DNA of 64,000 bases from positions 1 through 64,000 of the forward strand of contig JHVD01000011.1 in the NCBI GenBank assembly GCA_000619965.1. The letters run 5' to 3'. Positions 1 to 13,430 of the stretch are shown here, one piece after another. The DNA comes from Propionibacteriaceae bacterium P6A17 (GTDB lineage Bacteria; Actinomycetota; Actinomycetes; Propionibacteriales; Propionibacteriaceae). Numbering within the stretch: position 1 is the first letter of the stretch; each line of letters opens with the position of its first letter. The notes beneath the pieces were generated by a model. That model saw nothing but the letters and a program-made list of their open reading frames with translations. It did not search any database and was not told where the DNA came from. Made by a program: the position numbers and the translations under genes.

Positions 1-304
1 CTGCGCCCAACAGCTGCGCTCGGTCTATCACCAGTCCTGTCATGCCGACGGGCGCAGGGTCGCGGAGAAGATCCTGGCCACGTTCCCGTCGTGTCCGATC
101 CCGGAGATCGCCCGCCTCGGCCGGACGCTGAACCAGTGGCGCGACGCGTTCCTGGGCTACTTCACCACCGGCGGCGCGAACAACGGCGGAACCGAATCCA
201 TCAACGGGTTGATCGAACTCGCCCGCCGCGTCGCCAGAGGGTTCCGCAACCCAGACAACTACCGCCTCAGAATGCTCCTCATCGGCGGCGGTCTACGACT
301 ATGA
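1..304 (+). CDS. ISL3-family transposase, C-terminal fragment
   Basis: DDE transposase that cuts and joins the insertion sequence ends. Only about 100 C-terminal codons are visible (reading frame from base 2, TGA stop at 302-304). The segment GGTESINGLIELARR followed by ARGFRNPDNYRLRMLL matches the conserved end of ISL3 transposases, and the E of TESING is the expected third catalytic acid. The window edge cuts the gene, so whether the full transposase is intact cannot be seen. The stop codon lies 24 bases inside the element end, which is normal for this family. Confidence 0.85.
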   Translation, partial: CAQQLRSVYHQSCHADGRRVAEKILATFPSCPIPEIARLGRTLNQWRDAFLGYFTTGGANNGGTESINGLIELARRVARGFRNPDNYRLRMLLIGGGLRL

Positions 305-328
305 CCCCACGCTCAGGTACGAAGAGCC
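1..328 (+). mobile_element. Right end of an ISL3-family insertion sequence
   Basis: The last part of an insertion sequence: the 3' end of an ISL3-type transposase gene followed by a terminal repeat. Read inward from the outer edge at base 328, the end is GGCTCTTCGTACCTGAGCGT. ISL3-family ends characteristically begin with GGCTCTT-like sequence (family knowledge). The element's left end lies outside the window. The carboxyltransferase gene on the other strand loses its homology exactly at 328/329, so the boundary is supported from both sides. ISL3 elements usually duplicate 8 bases of target; bases 329-336 (cgtatacc) would be one copy, but the other copy is not in view. Confidence 0.85.
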
Positions 329-857
329 CGTATACCCTGGGCCCGAGGAACCCGACGAGCGCCCCCGGCTCCGCGAGGGTCACGTGGCCGAGCGAACCCC
401 ACGACGCGAACACCCCGCCCATCGTCGGGTTGCGCAGATAGACGAGGTAGGGCAGGTGCTCGCGCTTGTGGGCCATCACCGCGCCGGTGATCTTCACCAT
501 CTGCAGGAACGCGACGGTGCCCTCCTGCATGCGTGTGCCACCCCCGACCGGCAGCGCGACGATCGGCAGCCGGAGCGCAGTGGCGCGCTCGATGGCGCCG
601 GTGAGGCGTTCCCCCGCGGCCACCCCGATCGAGCCGCCGAGGAATTCCGCGTCGCCGCCGACGACGACCACCCGGCGTCCCTGCAGGCGCCCTTCGCAGG
701 TCACGACGGACTCGTCCCGGCCCGTGCGCGCACGCGCGCGTTCGAGCGACTCGGCGTAGGCTGCCGCCAGCGGCGGGTCCGCGGTGGGCGCATCCCACGA
801 GCGACGCGAGCCGTCGTCGAGTATCGAATCGATCAACTGGTCGAGGCTGAGGGACAT
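329..857 (-). pseudogene. Acyl-CoA carboxylase carboxyltransferase, interrupted by the insertion sequence
   Basis: The N-terminal 176 codons of a carboxyltransferase of the AccD/PCC-beta (crotonase-fold) type, which moves the carboxyl group from carboxybiotin to an acyl-CoA. Recognisable family segments are GGDAEFLGGSIG, PVGGGTRMQEG, NPTMGGVFASWG and LVGFLGPRVY, where the fold normally continues with the rest of the acyl-CoA binding region. Homology stops at Y176, exactly where the insertion sequence begins. The frame runs on for 16 insertion-derived codons to a stop near base 279. ATG start at 857. Related proteins have several hundred more residues, so the product should be inactive unless the 3' part is expressed separately. 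Whether the substrate was acetyl-, propionyl- or malonyl-type cannot be told from this fragment. Confidence 0.8.
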
Positions 858-927
858 CGTCGTCGTCTCCCTGGCGAAGGTGTGCTGCGACCAGCCTATC
901 CCTCCTCGTCAGCCGACGGATACGCTT

Positions 928-984
928 CGACGACGGCGGCGGGGGCTCCCACAGGGGGCTGCGCTCCCCCGCCGCCGGTCGTCG
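928..984 (-). terminator. Terminator after the amylopullulanase gene
   Basis: Inverted repeat just past the stop of the gene ending at 995. The left arm 928-945 pairs with 966-984 over 18 bases with one bulged G; the loop is about 20 bases. It is very GC-rich and lacks a clear U tract on the minus strand. The remaining bases up to 857 show no other feature. Confidence 0.5.
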
Positions 985-994
985 GGTGGGACGG

Positions 995-6661
<5,667 letters not shown>

Positions 6662-6746
6662 TGCGACTCCGTTCAGGTTCGGCCGACGCCCTAGTCGGCG
6701 CCGAATATGGAGCACGATAGCGGAGCGGGAGGGCACGCGTGGAAGG

Positions 6747-6812
6747 TTGCGGAATGCAATGGCTTACCACGAAGTCGGAGACGAAATGCCGGCGTTGCGC
6801 AAGGTGTTGCAA
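6747..6812 (-). promoter_or_regulatory. Cluster of TTGC/GCAA inverted repeats upstream of pulA
   Basis: About 90-150 bases before the pulA start lie TTGC-n5-GCAA (6747-6759), TTGCGCAA (6795-6802) and TTGCAA (6807-6812). Closely spaced TTGCAA-type half sites resemble operators of LacI-family maltose regulators (MalR-type) in Actinobacteria. Repression of pulA relieved by maltodextrin is an inference; no regulator gene is in the window. Confidence 0.35.
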
Positions 6813-6850
6813 TCGGCTCGGGCGGGCGCGGGTGCCGCAGCACACGGGAA

Positions 6851-6894
6851 CGGGCGGGGGCCCGGCACAGTTTCCTGTACCGGGCCCCCGCCCG
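6851..6894 (-). terminator. Terminator after rplA
   Basis: 20-base stem: 6851-6870 pairs with 6875-6894 with a single non-Watson-Crick position; the loop is tttc. It lies 19 bases past the rplA stop. No U tract follows. The arrangement fits the end of the secE-nusG-rplK-rplA transcription unit. Confidence 0.7.
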
Positions 6895-6912
6895 TCAACT
6901 GCGTCGGGTGCG

Positions 6913-7611
6913 TCAGCTGGCCGGCTTGACGGCGGCCGGGTCGACGCTCACCGCAGGGCTCATCGTCGCGGACATCGCCACCTTGCGCAGGTAGCGGCCC
7001 TTCGACGCGGCCGGCTTGAGGCGCAGCACCTCGTCGAGCACCGCGAAGTAGTTGTCCGCGAGCTGCTCGGCGGTGAAGGAGGCCTTGCCGATGATGAACT
7101 GCAGGTTCGAGTGGCGATCCACGCGGAACTCGATCTTGCCGCCCTTGATGTCGGCGACGGCCTTGCCCGTGTCCATCGTGACCGTGCCGGTCTTCGGGTT
7201 GGGCATGAGGCCACGCGGGCCGAGGACGCGGCCGAGACGGCCGACCTTGCCCATCATGTCCGGGGTGGCGACGACGGCGTCGAAGTCGAGGTAGCCGCCA
7301 GCCACCTTCTCGATGAGCTCGTCGGTGCCGACCTCGTCGGCCCCGGCCGCGAGCGCGGCCTCCGCCCTCTCACCGCTGGCGAAGACGAGGACCCTTGCCG
7401 TCTTGCCGGTGCCGTGGGGGAGGTTGACCGTGCCGCGGACCATCTGGTCGGCCTTGCGGGGATCAACGCCGAGGCGCATCGCCACGTCGATCGACTCGTC
7501 GAACTTGGCGGTGGCCATCTCCTTGACGAGGCGGATGGCTTCCTCGGGGGTGTAGTGCTGGTTGGCGTCGCGCTTGGCGGCTGCCGCGCGGTAGTCCTTG
7601 CCGTGCTTCAT
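6913..7611 (-). CDS. rplA: 50S ribosomal protein L1
   Basis: Forms the L1 stalk of the large ribosomal subunit, which moves deacylated tRNA out of the E site. In many bacteria it also represses its own operon by binding mRNA. 232 residues, the usual length. Family sequence is present throughout: [10 protein letters not shown] at the start, [26 protein letters not shown], and [20 protein letters not shown] near the C-terminus. ATG start at 7611 with GAGGA six bases upstream. It follows rplK by 94 bases; that spacer contains short inverted repeats that could be an L1 site, but I cannot assign one with confidence. Confidence 0.97.
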   Translation of the reverse strand: MKHGKDYRAAAAKRDANQHYTPEEAIRLVKEMATAKFDESIDVAMRLGVDPRKADQMVRGTVNLPHGTGKTARVLVFASGERAEAALAAGADEVGTDELIEKVAGGYLDFDAVVATPDMMGKVGRLGRVLGPRGLMPNPKTGTVTMDTGKAVADIKGGKIEFRVDRHSNLQFIIGKASFTAEQLADNYFAVLDEVLRLKPAASKGRYLRKVAMSATMSPAVSVDPAAVKPAS

Positions 7612-7705
7612 GTCTGGTTCCTCAAATCGTTGTCTGCCGGGCTCGTGACCCGGTCCACCAGTCCTGGTGCGGGGGCACTCCCCTACCAGTGGAGTTGGTC
7701 GAGCG

Positions 7706-8137
7706 TCAGTCGGTGACCGTGACGCCCATCTGACGTGCGGTGCCCTCGACGATGCGCATCGCGGCCTCGACGTCGTTGGCGTTCAGATCGGGGAGCTTCG
7801 TCTCGGCGATCTCACGCACCTGCGCCTTGGTGAGCTTGCCGACCTTGTCGGCGTGCGGCTTCGAGGAGCCCTTCTTGAGGCCGGCGGCCTTCTTGATGAG
7901 CTCGGCAGCGGGCGGGGTCTTCGTGATGAAGGTGAACGTGCGATCCTCGTAGATGGTGATCTCGACGGGGATGACGTTGCCGCGCTGGGACTCCGTCGCG
8001 GCGTTGTACGCCTTGACGAACTCCATCATGTTGACGCCGTGCGGACCGAGAGCGGTACCGACCGGCGGGGCAGGCGTGGCTGCGCCGGCCTGCAGGGCGA
8101 TCTTGACGATCGCCGACACCTTCTTCTTGGGAGGCAT
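7706..8137 (-). CDS. rplK: 50S ribosomal protein L11
   Basis: Part of the GTPase-associated centre of the large subunit, binding 23S rRNA next to the L7/L12 stalk and needed for RelA-type stringent sensing. 143 residues, full length. The N-terminal domain carries the proline-containing helix ([20 protein letters not shown]) and the C-terminal RNA-binding domain runs from about 75 to the end. ATG start with AAGGA spaced six bases before it. It sits 63 bases after nusG and before rplA, the standard bacterial order. Confidence 0.97.
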   Translation of the reverse strand: MPPKKKVSAIVKIALQAGAATPAPPVGTALGPHGVNMMEFVKAYNAATESQRGNVIPVEITIYEDRTFTFITKTPPAAELIKKAAGLKKGSSKPHADKVGKLTKAQVREIAETKLPDLNANDVEAAMRIVEGTARQMGVTVTD

Positions 8138-8200
8138 GGTGGGTCCTTACCTGGAAATGGATTGTTCGGACGCCGAGCGGACTCGGCGCAACGACCTACT

Positions 8201-9088
8201 CTAGACGACCTTGTCGACCTGACGGAATTCCAGATCGACCGGGGTCTCGCGGCCGAGGATCTCGACCAGTGCCCGCAGGCGGTTGGAGTTGGCGTTGATC
8301 TCGGTGATCGTGGCGTGCACACCGGTGAAGGGGCCGTCGGTCACCATGACGGAGTCGCCGACCTGGAAGTCGACGACCTCGACCTTCTTCTTCAGCTTGG
8401 GCTGCTTGCCGACCTGCTCGGCCGCCACCTTCGCCCTCACGGAAGGAGTAAGCATCTTGATCACTTCGTCGATGGACAGCGGGACCGGGGTCTGGCCGCT
8501 GCCGACGAAGCCGGTCACCGACGGCGTGTGGTGGATGACGCCCCACGACTCGTCGGTCATCTCCATGCGCACGAACACGTATCCGGGGAGGACGCTGCGC
8601 GTCACCGTCTTGCGCGCGTTGTTGCGCACCTCGACGACTTCCTCGGTGGGGACGATGACCTCGAAGACGTAGTCCTCCATGTCCATCGACTGCGCGCGCG
8701 CCTCGATGTTCTGCTTGACGCGGTTTTCCATGCCGGAGTAGGTGTGCACCGCGTACCAGTCGCCCCACTTGCCCTCGAGCTCCGTGCGAAGCTCCTCGAG
8801 TGCTTGCGCGACGGCCTCGTCGACGTCCTCGGAGGGCTGGGCGCCCTCCGGCGTCTCCTCCTCGTCCGAGGCGCCGAGGCCCAGATCGATCTCTGCGGCC
8901 TCGATGGCCGAGGAGACGGCGTCATCGTCGCCGCCCAGGTCGATCTCGACGTCGTCGGCAGGCTCCTCGGGCTCGAAGGAGCCGAGGTCGATTTCGAAGT
9001 CGCGCTCCTTCGAGGCGGCGTCGTCGAAGCCCAGATCGAGCGCGTCGGGCTCGCGTGCGTCGTTGGCGGGGGTGTGGTTCTCGGTCAT
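8201..9088 (-). CDS. nusG: Transcription termination/antitermination factor NusG
   Basis: Binds RNA polymerase, modulates pausing and termination, and couples transcription to translation through S10. 295 residues. The first 115 or so residues are an acidic, low-complexity extension (LDLGFDDAASKE, DEEETPEG), as often seen in Actinobacteria. The NGN domain follows (WYAVHTYSGMENRVKQNI ... LPGYVFVRM ... TPSVTGFVG), then the KOW domain (FQVGDSVMVTDGPFTG) to the end. ATG start at 9088 chosen because AGGAAAG lies just upstream and the ATG overlaps the secE stop as TAATG. An in-frame upstream extension is arginine-rich shadow sequence. Confidence 0.96.
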   Translation of the reverse strand: MTENHTPANDAREPDALDLGFDDAASKERDFEIDLGSFEPEEPADDVEIDLGGDDDAVSSAIEAAEIDLGLGASDEEETPEGAQPSEDVDEAVAQALEELRTELEGKWGDWYAVHTYSGMENRVKQNIEARAQSMDMEDYVFEVIVPTEEVVEVRNNARKTVTRSVLPGYVFVRMEMTDESWGVIHHTPSVTGFVGSGQTPVPLSIDEVIKMLTPSVRAKVAAEQVGKQPKLKKKVEVVDFQVGDSVMVTDGPFTGVHATITEINANSNRLRALVEILGRETPVDLEFRQVDKVV

Positions 9089-9555
9089 TACTGCTTTCCT
9101 AGCAACTGGAGCAGGCTCCATCCGAACAGGGAGTCGAGCGCTGACACGTACACGATGACGAACAACACGAACGCGAGCACCGCGAAGAAGTACCGGACCA
9201 GCGCGGGCCACGTCGGCCAGACGACCTTCTTGAGTTCGTCGGCGGACTGGCGCACGAAGTGGGCCGGGTTCTTGGCCTTGTAGGGGTCGACGTGCTCATG
9301 CTCGGCCTCGGCGTCCTTGCGCTTGCGCGTCGGGGACGCCTTCTTGACCGGCGCCTGGGCCGTCTTTCGCCGGATCGGCGCGGGGCCGACGGCGGCATCG
9401 TCGGCGGGAAGATCCTGCTCGAGTGCGGCGATCGTCTCGTCGTCGCCGACCGGGCCCTGCTCCTCCTGCGCGCTCGCGGGCGCTTCGTCGGCCTCGGGTG
9501 CGGGATCTGCGGGCAGGGTCTCCTCAGGAGTCTCCTCGGGCGACCTATCGCTCAC
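9088..9555 (-). CDS. secE: Preprotein translocase subunit SecE
   Basis: Essential small subunit clamping SecY in the Sec translocon of the inner membrane. 155 residues. About 95 N-terminal residues are cytosolic, acidic and alanine/proline-rich, then the amphipathic helix (FVRQSADELKKVVWPTW) and one transmembrane helix (YFFAVLAFVLFVIVYVSAL) near the C-terminus. That is the actinobacterial single-helix form. GTG start at 9555 with AAGGGA seven bases upstream. It overlaps nusG by one base and lies 79 bases after tRNA-Trp. Confidence 0.95.
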   Translation of the reverse strand: MSDRSPEETPEETLPADPAPEADEAPASAQEEQGPVGDDETIAALEQDLPADDAAVGPAPIRRKTAQAPVKKASPTRKRKDAEAEHEHVDPYKAKNPAHFVRQSADELKKVVWPTWPALVRYFFAVLAFVLFVIVYVSALDSLFGWSLLQLLGKQ

Positions 9556-9633
9556 GTTCGATCCCTTCGCTGACAAACAAAATGCCCTGCGGCCGAGGCC
9601 GTAAGGCGCATCGACGGCCGTTCGACCGTCTCG

Positions 9634-9706
<73 letters not shown>

Positions 9707-9764
9707 TGGCCCGACTAGCTGCTTGGGGACAGCTCGACGGTGGCAACTGGGTTGCCGATGGACC

Positions 9765-9770
9765 ACTATA
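9765..9770 (-). promoter_or_regulatory. -10 element for tRNA-Trp and the secE operon
   Basis: TATAGT on the minus strand, 59 bases before the tRNA-Trp 5' end, in the 107-base gap after the ABC transporter gene. The upstream hexamer at a 17-base spacing is TTTCGC, only a weak -35 match. Confidence 0.5.
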
Positions 9771-9813
9771 GCCGATTCCCCCGATCCGCGAAAACCGCGG
9801 GCAGCGCCGTCGC

Positions 9814-11625
9814 TCAGGCCAGCGACGCCAGCCAGGCACGGTGCAGTTCGGCGTAGCGCCCCGCTCCCCCGACGAGCTCCGACGGCGCACCGTCCTCGAC
9901 GACGGTGCCGTGCTGCAGGACGAGCACGCGGTCGGCGATCTCGACGGTCGAGAGCCGGTGCGCGATGATGATGGCCGTCCGGTCGGCGAGAATCGTGCCG
10001 AGCGCGGCCTGCACGAGCCGCTCACTGGGGATGTCGAGGGAACTCGTCGCCTCGTCGAGGATGACGACGCGAGGGTCGGCGACGAGCACCCGCGCGAAGG
10101 CGACGAGCTGCCGCTGCCCCGCCGACAGTCGGGAGCCCCGCTTGCCCGTGTCGGTGTCGTAGCCCTCCGGCATCTCCTCGATGAAGCGGTCGGCGCCGAC
10201 CGCGCGGGCCGCCGCGACGATCTCGTCGCGCGTCGCGTCGGGGCGCCCGAAGGCGATGTTGTCCGCGATCGTACCCGCGAAGATGAAGTTCTCCTGCGTG
10301 AGCAGCGTCACGTTGCTGCGCAGCGTCTCCTCGGCGAGATCGCGCAGATCCACCCCGTCGAGCAGCACCCGACCGGCCTGCGGATCGTGGAAGCGCGCGA
10401 CGAGCTTCGCGATGGTCGTCTTGCCCGCCCCCGTGGTGCCGACGAGCGCCACCGTCTGGCCCGCGGGGATGTCGAGGTCCAGCCCGGGCAGCACCACCTG
10501 CTCCTCCAGGTAGCCGAAGCGGACCTCGTCGAAGGTGACCCTGCCCTGCACATCGGTGAGCGCGACGGGATGCTCCGGCTCGGCCACGCTCGGCTCCTCG
10601 GCCATCACCGACGCCACCTTCTCCAGCGCCGTGAGCGCCGACTGCAACGACGAGATGAACTGCCCGATGTCCTGCATCGGGTCGAAGAACATGCGCAGGT
10701 ACAGCACGAAGGCGGCCATGGTGCCGATGGTCATGGAGCCGTCGATGACCATCCACCCGCCGACGAGCACCACCAGCACCGCACCGACGTGCCCGACGAA
10801 CTGGATGGAGGGCATCGCGCGAGCGAACACCCGCATCACCGAGATGTTGGCGTCCCGGTACTCGGAGGCGACCTGCCGGAACTGTTGCCGGGAGCGGCCC
10901 TCACGGCGGAACGCCTGGATCGCCTTGATACCGGTCATGGTCTCGATGAACTGGACGATCGTCGTCGCGGATTTCGTGCGCACGACGCGGAAGCCCGTCG
11001 TCGATGCGCGCGCGAACCACCGCAGCAGCAGGAACAGCGCCGGATAGGTGCAGAACGCGACGAGGGCCAGCCGCCAGTCGAGGCTCAGCAGCAGGATCGT
11101 CGCGCCCACGACGGTGAGCCCGGAGGCGACGATCACGTCGAGCCCCTCGAACACGAGCTGCTGCACGGCCTCGACGTCGGAGGTCATGCGGGAGACGGCC
11201 CGGCCGGAGGTGTACGTGTCGTGGAAGCCCACGTCGAGCCGCTGGAACTGGCGGTACAGCCGTCGGCGCAGCGTGAGGAGGATGGCGTTGCCTGCCCGGC
11301 CCGAGCCGCGGATGAACACCACCCGGCCGGTCGCCTGCACCAGCACTGCGACGCCGATCGCCACCAGCAGCGTGCGTAGCAGCGCACCGTCGCCGGCGAT
11401 GAGCGCGGGGATGGCGTCGTCGAGGATCTGCCGCACGAGATAGGGTACGGCGAGGCTCGCGAGAGAGCCGGCCAGGATGGCCACGGCGAGCCCCAGCCCG
11501 ACCCAGCGATACGGCATGACGAGGTCGAGCAGGAGGCGGCGGCTCGCCGGGCGCAGGGCCATCGTCGTGTCCTGTTCCTCGACGATCTCCTGCTTGCGGC
11601 CGAGCCAATCGGTGGTGTCGCTCAT
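9814..11625 (-). CDS. ABC exporter half-transporter, second of a heterodimeric pair
   Basis: Transmembrane plus ATPase protein of 603 residues, probably pairing with the preceding gene to export a lipid, drug or peptide. The six-helix ABC exporter domain covers about 30-330, and the nucleotide-binding domain holds Walker A ALVGTTGAGKTT, a slightly non-canonical signature RLSAGQRQ, and Walker B VVILDEATSSLD with the catalytic Glu present. ATG at 11625 overlaps the upstream stop (ATGA), so the two are translationally coupled. The same frame stays open far upstream, but that is arginine-rich shadow of the partner gene. Substrate unknown. Confidence 0.92.
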   Translation of the reverse strand: MSDTTDWLGRKQEIVEEQDTTMALRPASRRLLLDLVMPYRWVGLGLAVAILAGSLASLAVPYLVRQILDDAIPALIAGDGALLRTLLVAIGVAVLVQATGRVVFIRGSGRAGNAILLTLRRRLYRQFQRLDVGFHDTYTSGRAVSRMTSDVEAVQQLVFEGLDVIVASGLTVVGATILLLSLDWRLALVAFCTYPALFLLLRWFARASTTGFRVVRTKSATTIVQFIETMTGIKAIQAFRREGRSRQQFRQVASEYRDANISVMRVFARAMPSIQFVGHVGAVLVVLVGGWMVIDGSMTIGTMAAFVLYLRMFFDPMQDIGQFISSLQSALTALEKVASVMAEEPSVAEPEHPVALTDVQGRVTFDEVRFGYLEEQVVLPGLDLDIPAGQTVALVGTTGAGKTTIAKLVARFHDPQAGRVLLDGVDLRDLAEETLRSNVTLLTQENFIFAGTIADNIAFGRPDATRDEIVAAARAVGADRFIEEMPEGYDTDTGKRGSRLSAGQRQLVAFARVLVADPRVVILDEATSSLDIPSERLVQAALGTILADRTAIIIAHRLSTVEIADRVLVLQHGTVVEDGAPSELVGGAGRYAELHRAWLASLA

Positions 11626-13394
11626 CGGGTCACCCCCAATCCCGGCTCGATCTGGAAGTCCGCCGACAGCAACTCCCGGTACTCGGGGACGGTGGCGAGC
11701 AGCTCCGCGTGCGTGCCGACGTGGGTGATGCGGCCATCGACCAACATCGCGACGCGGTCGGCCAGCAGCACGGTGGACGCACGGTGTGCGACGACGATGC
11801 CCGTCACCCCGACGAGCGTCGACTTCAGCGCCTCCTCGACCTCGGCCTCCGTGTGGATGTCGAGGGCGGAGAGGGTGTCGTCGAGCACGAGCACCTTCGG
11901 GCCGCTCAGGATGGCGCGCGCCAGCGCGAGCCGCTGACGCTGACCGCCCGACAGGCTGAGCCCCTGCTCTCCGAGGCGGGTGTCGAGGCCCCACGGCAGG
12001 TCGTGCACGAACTCCGCACGCGCCACGCGCAGCGCCTCCTCGAGCTCCTCGTCGGTGGCGTCGGGGCGTCCGAGCGTGAGGTTCTCGCGCGCGGACATGG
12101 AGAACAGGATCGGGTCCTCGAACGCGACCCCCACGAGGGAGCGGAGCTGCGACAGGTCGAGCTCGCGGACGTCCACGCCGTCGACGAGCACCGCCCCGCC
12201 CGTGACGTCGAACAGCCTCGGCACGAGCGCGACGACGGTGGACTTGCCGGAGCCCGTGCCGCCCACCAGCGCGACGGTCTCGCCCTGCTCGATCACCAGG
12301 TCGACGCCCCGCAGCGTGGCCTCGGTGGCGTCGTCGAAGCGGAATTCGACGCCGCGCAGCTCGACGCGCCCCCGCGGCTGCTCGATGCGCCGGCTGCCCG
12401 AGACGATCGTCACCGGCTCGTCGAAGATCTCCATGACGCGCGCCGACGCCGCCGCGGCCTCGCCCGCGAAGCTCAGCAGGAAGCCGAGCGACGCGACCGG
12501 CCAGGCGATCGACAGCAGCAGCGTCACGAACGACACCACCTGACCCAGCGTCAGCGCGCCGGTGGCGGCGCCGTGGGCGGCCACGCCGAGCACGACGAGC
12601 ATCAGCGCCGTCGGGAAGGTCTCCAGCAGCGTCCACAGGATCGACGCCAGGTTCATGCGCTGGACGCCCAGGTCTCTGAGCCGCACCGCCTGGCGATCGA
12701 ACTGCGCGAAGGCGTGTCGCGCGCGCCCGAAGGAGCGGATGACGCGCACGCCCTGCAGGGACTCCTCAGCAAGGCTCGCCACGTCGCCGGTGGCGTCCTG
12801 CACCTGCCGAGACAGCGTCGTCGAGCGGGTGACGAGCATCCACGTCGCCACCACCACGGGCACGATGAGGGCCAGCACCAGCAGGCCGAGCTGCCAGTAC
12901 ATCGTCACCATGATGCCCAGCACGACCACGATCTGGATGCTGTTCATCAGCAGCATGAGGACGCCGAAGGACATGAATCTGCGCAGTAGGCCGAGATCGC
13001 TCATGATGCGGCTCAGCAGCTGGCCCGACTCCCACCGCTTGTGGAACGCGATCGGCAGCTCGAGCAGCTTGTCGAACAGGTCGAAGCGGATCGTCGCCTC
13101 GATGCGGCTGGTCCGGTCGGACAGCAGCCAGCGGCGCAGCATGTTGATCCCCGAGTCGACGGCGCCCGCGAGGAGGATGAGCACGGCCGTGACGACGACA
13201 CCGCGCACGTCCCCGCGCGCGATCGGCCCGTCGACCACCTGCCCCAGCAGCATCGGGATCAGCACGGCCATGCCGACGCCCACCGGGGCGAGCAGCAGGA
13301 CCAGCGCGAAGGTGCGCCAGTGGGGGCCCAGGTACGGCAGCAGCCGAAGCAGCGCCGGGCGGCGTCGGGGGGCTGGGGATTCGACTGGAGGCAC
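11622..13394 (-). CDS. ABC exporter half-transporter, first of a heterodimeric pair
   Basis: 590-residue exporter subunit: transmembrane domain (about 25-310) then ATPase domain with Walker A ALVGGTGSGKST and signature SLSGGQRQRLALARA. In Walker B, VLVLDDTLSALD, the catalytic Glu is replaced by Asp. Heterodimeric exporters of the LmrCD/BmrCD and TM287/288 type have one such degenerate site, which fits pairing with the downstream subunit (canonical Walker B but altered signature). GTG start at 13394; there is no Shine-Dalgarno, but TAGAGT lies eight bases before it. Substrate unknown. Confidence 0.92.
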   Translation of the reverse strand: MPPVESPAPRRRPALLRLLPYLGPHWRTFALVLLLAPVGVGMAVLIPMLLGQVVDGPIARGDVRGVVVTAVLILLAGAVDSGINMLRRWLLSDRTSRIEATIRFDLFDKLLELPIAFHKRWESGQLLSRIMSDLGLLRRFMSFGVLMLLMNSIQIVVVLGIMVTMYWQLGLLVLALIVPVVVATWMLVTRSTTLSRQVQDATGDVASLAEESLQGVRVIRSFGRARHAFAQFDRQAVRLRDLGVQRMNLASILWTLLETFPTALMLVVLGVAAHGAATGALTLGQVVSFVTLLLSIAWPVASLGFLLSFAGEAAAASARVMEIFDEPVTIVSGSRRIEQPRGRVELRGVEFRFDDATEATLRGVDLVIEQGETVALVGGTGSGKSTVVALVPRLFDVTGGAVLVDGVDVRELDLSQLRSLVGVAFEDPILFSMSARENLTLGRPDATDEELEEALRVARAEFVHDLPWGLDTRLGEQGLSLSGGQRQRLALARAILSGPKVLVLDDTLSALDIHTEAEVEEALKSTLVGVTGIVVAHRASTVLLADRVAMLVDGRITHVGTHAELLATVPEYRELLSADFQIEPGLGVTR

Positions 13395-13402
13395 GGGCAG
13401 AG

Positions 13403-13408
13403 ACTCTA
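13403..13408 (-). promoter_or_regulatory. Possible leaderless -10 for the ABC exporter pair
   Basis: TAGAGT (TANNNT) eight bases before the GTG at 13394, which lacks a ribosome binding site. It is the weakest member of the leaderless set described in the findings. Confidence 0.3.
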
Positions 13409-13430
13409 CCGCCCCGCACCGACCCCGGCC

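Noticed and set aside
9814-12636. A 940-residue version of the second ABC half-transporter
   Set aside because: The extra 337 N-terminal residues are an arginine-rich shadow of the first subunit. The ATG at 11625 with an ATGA overlap is the natural start.
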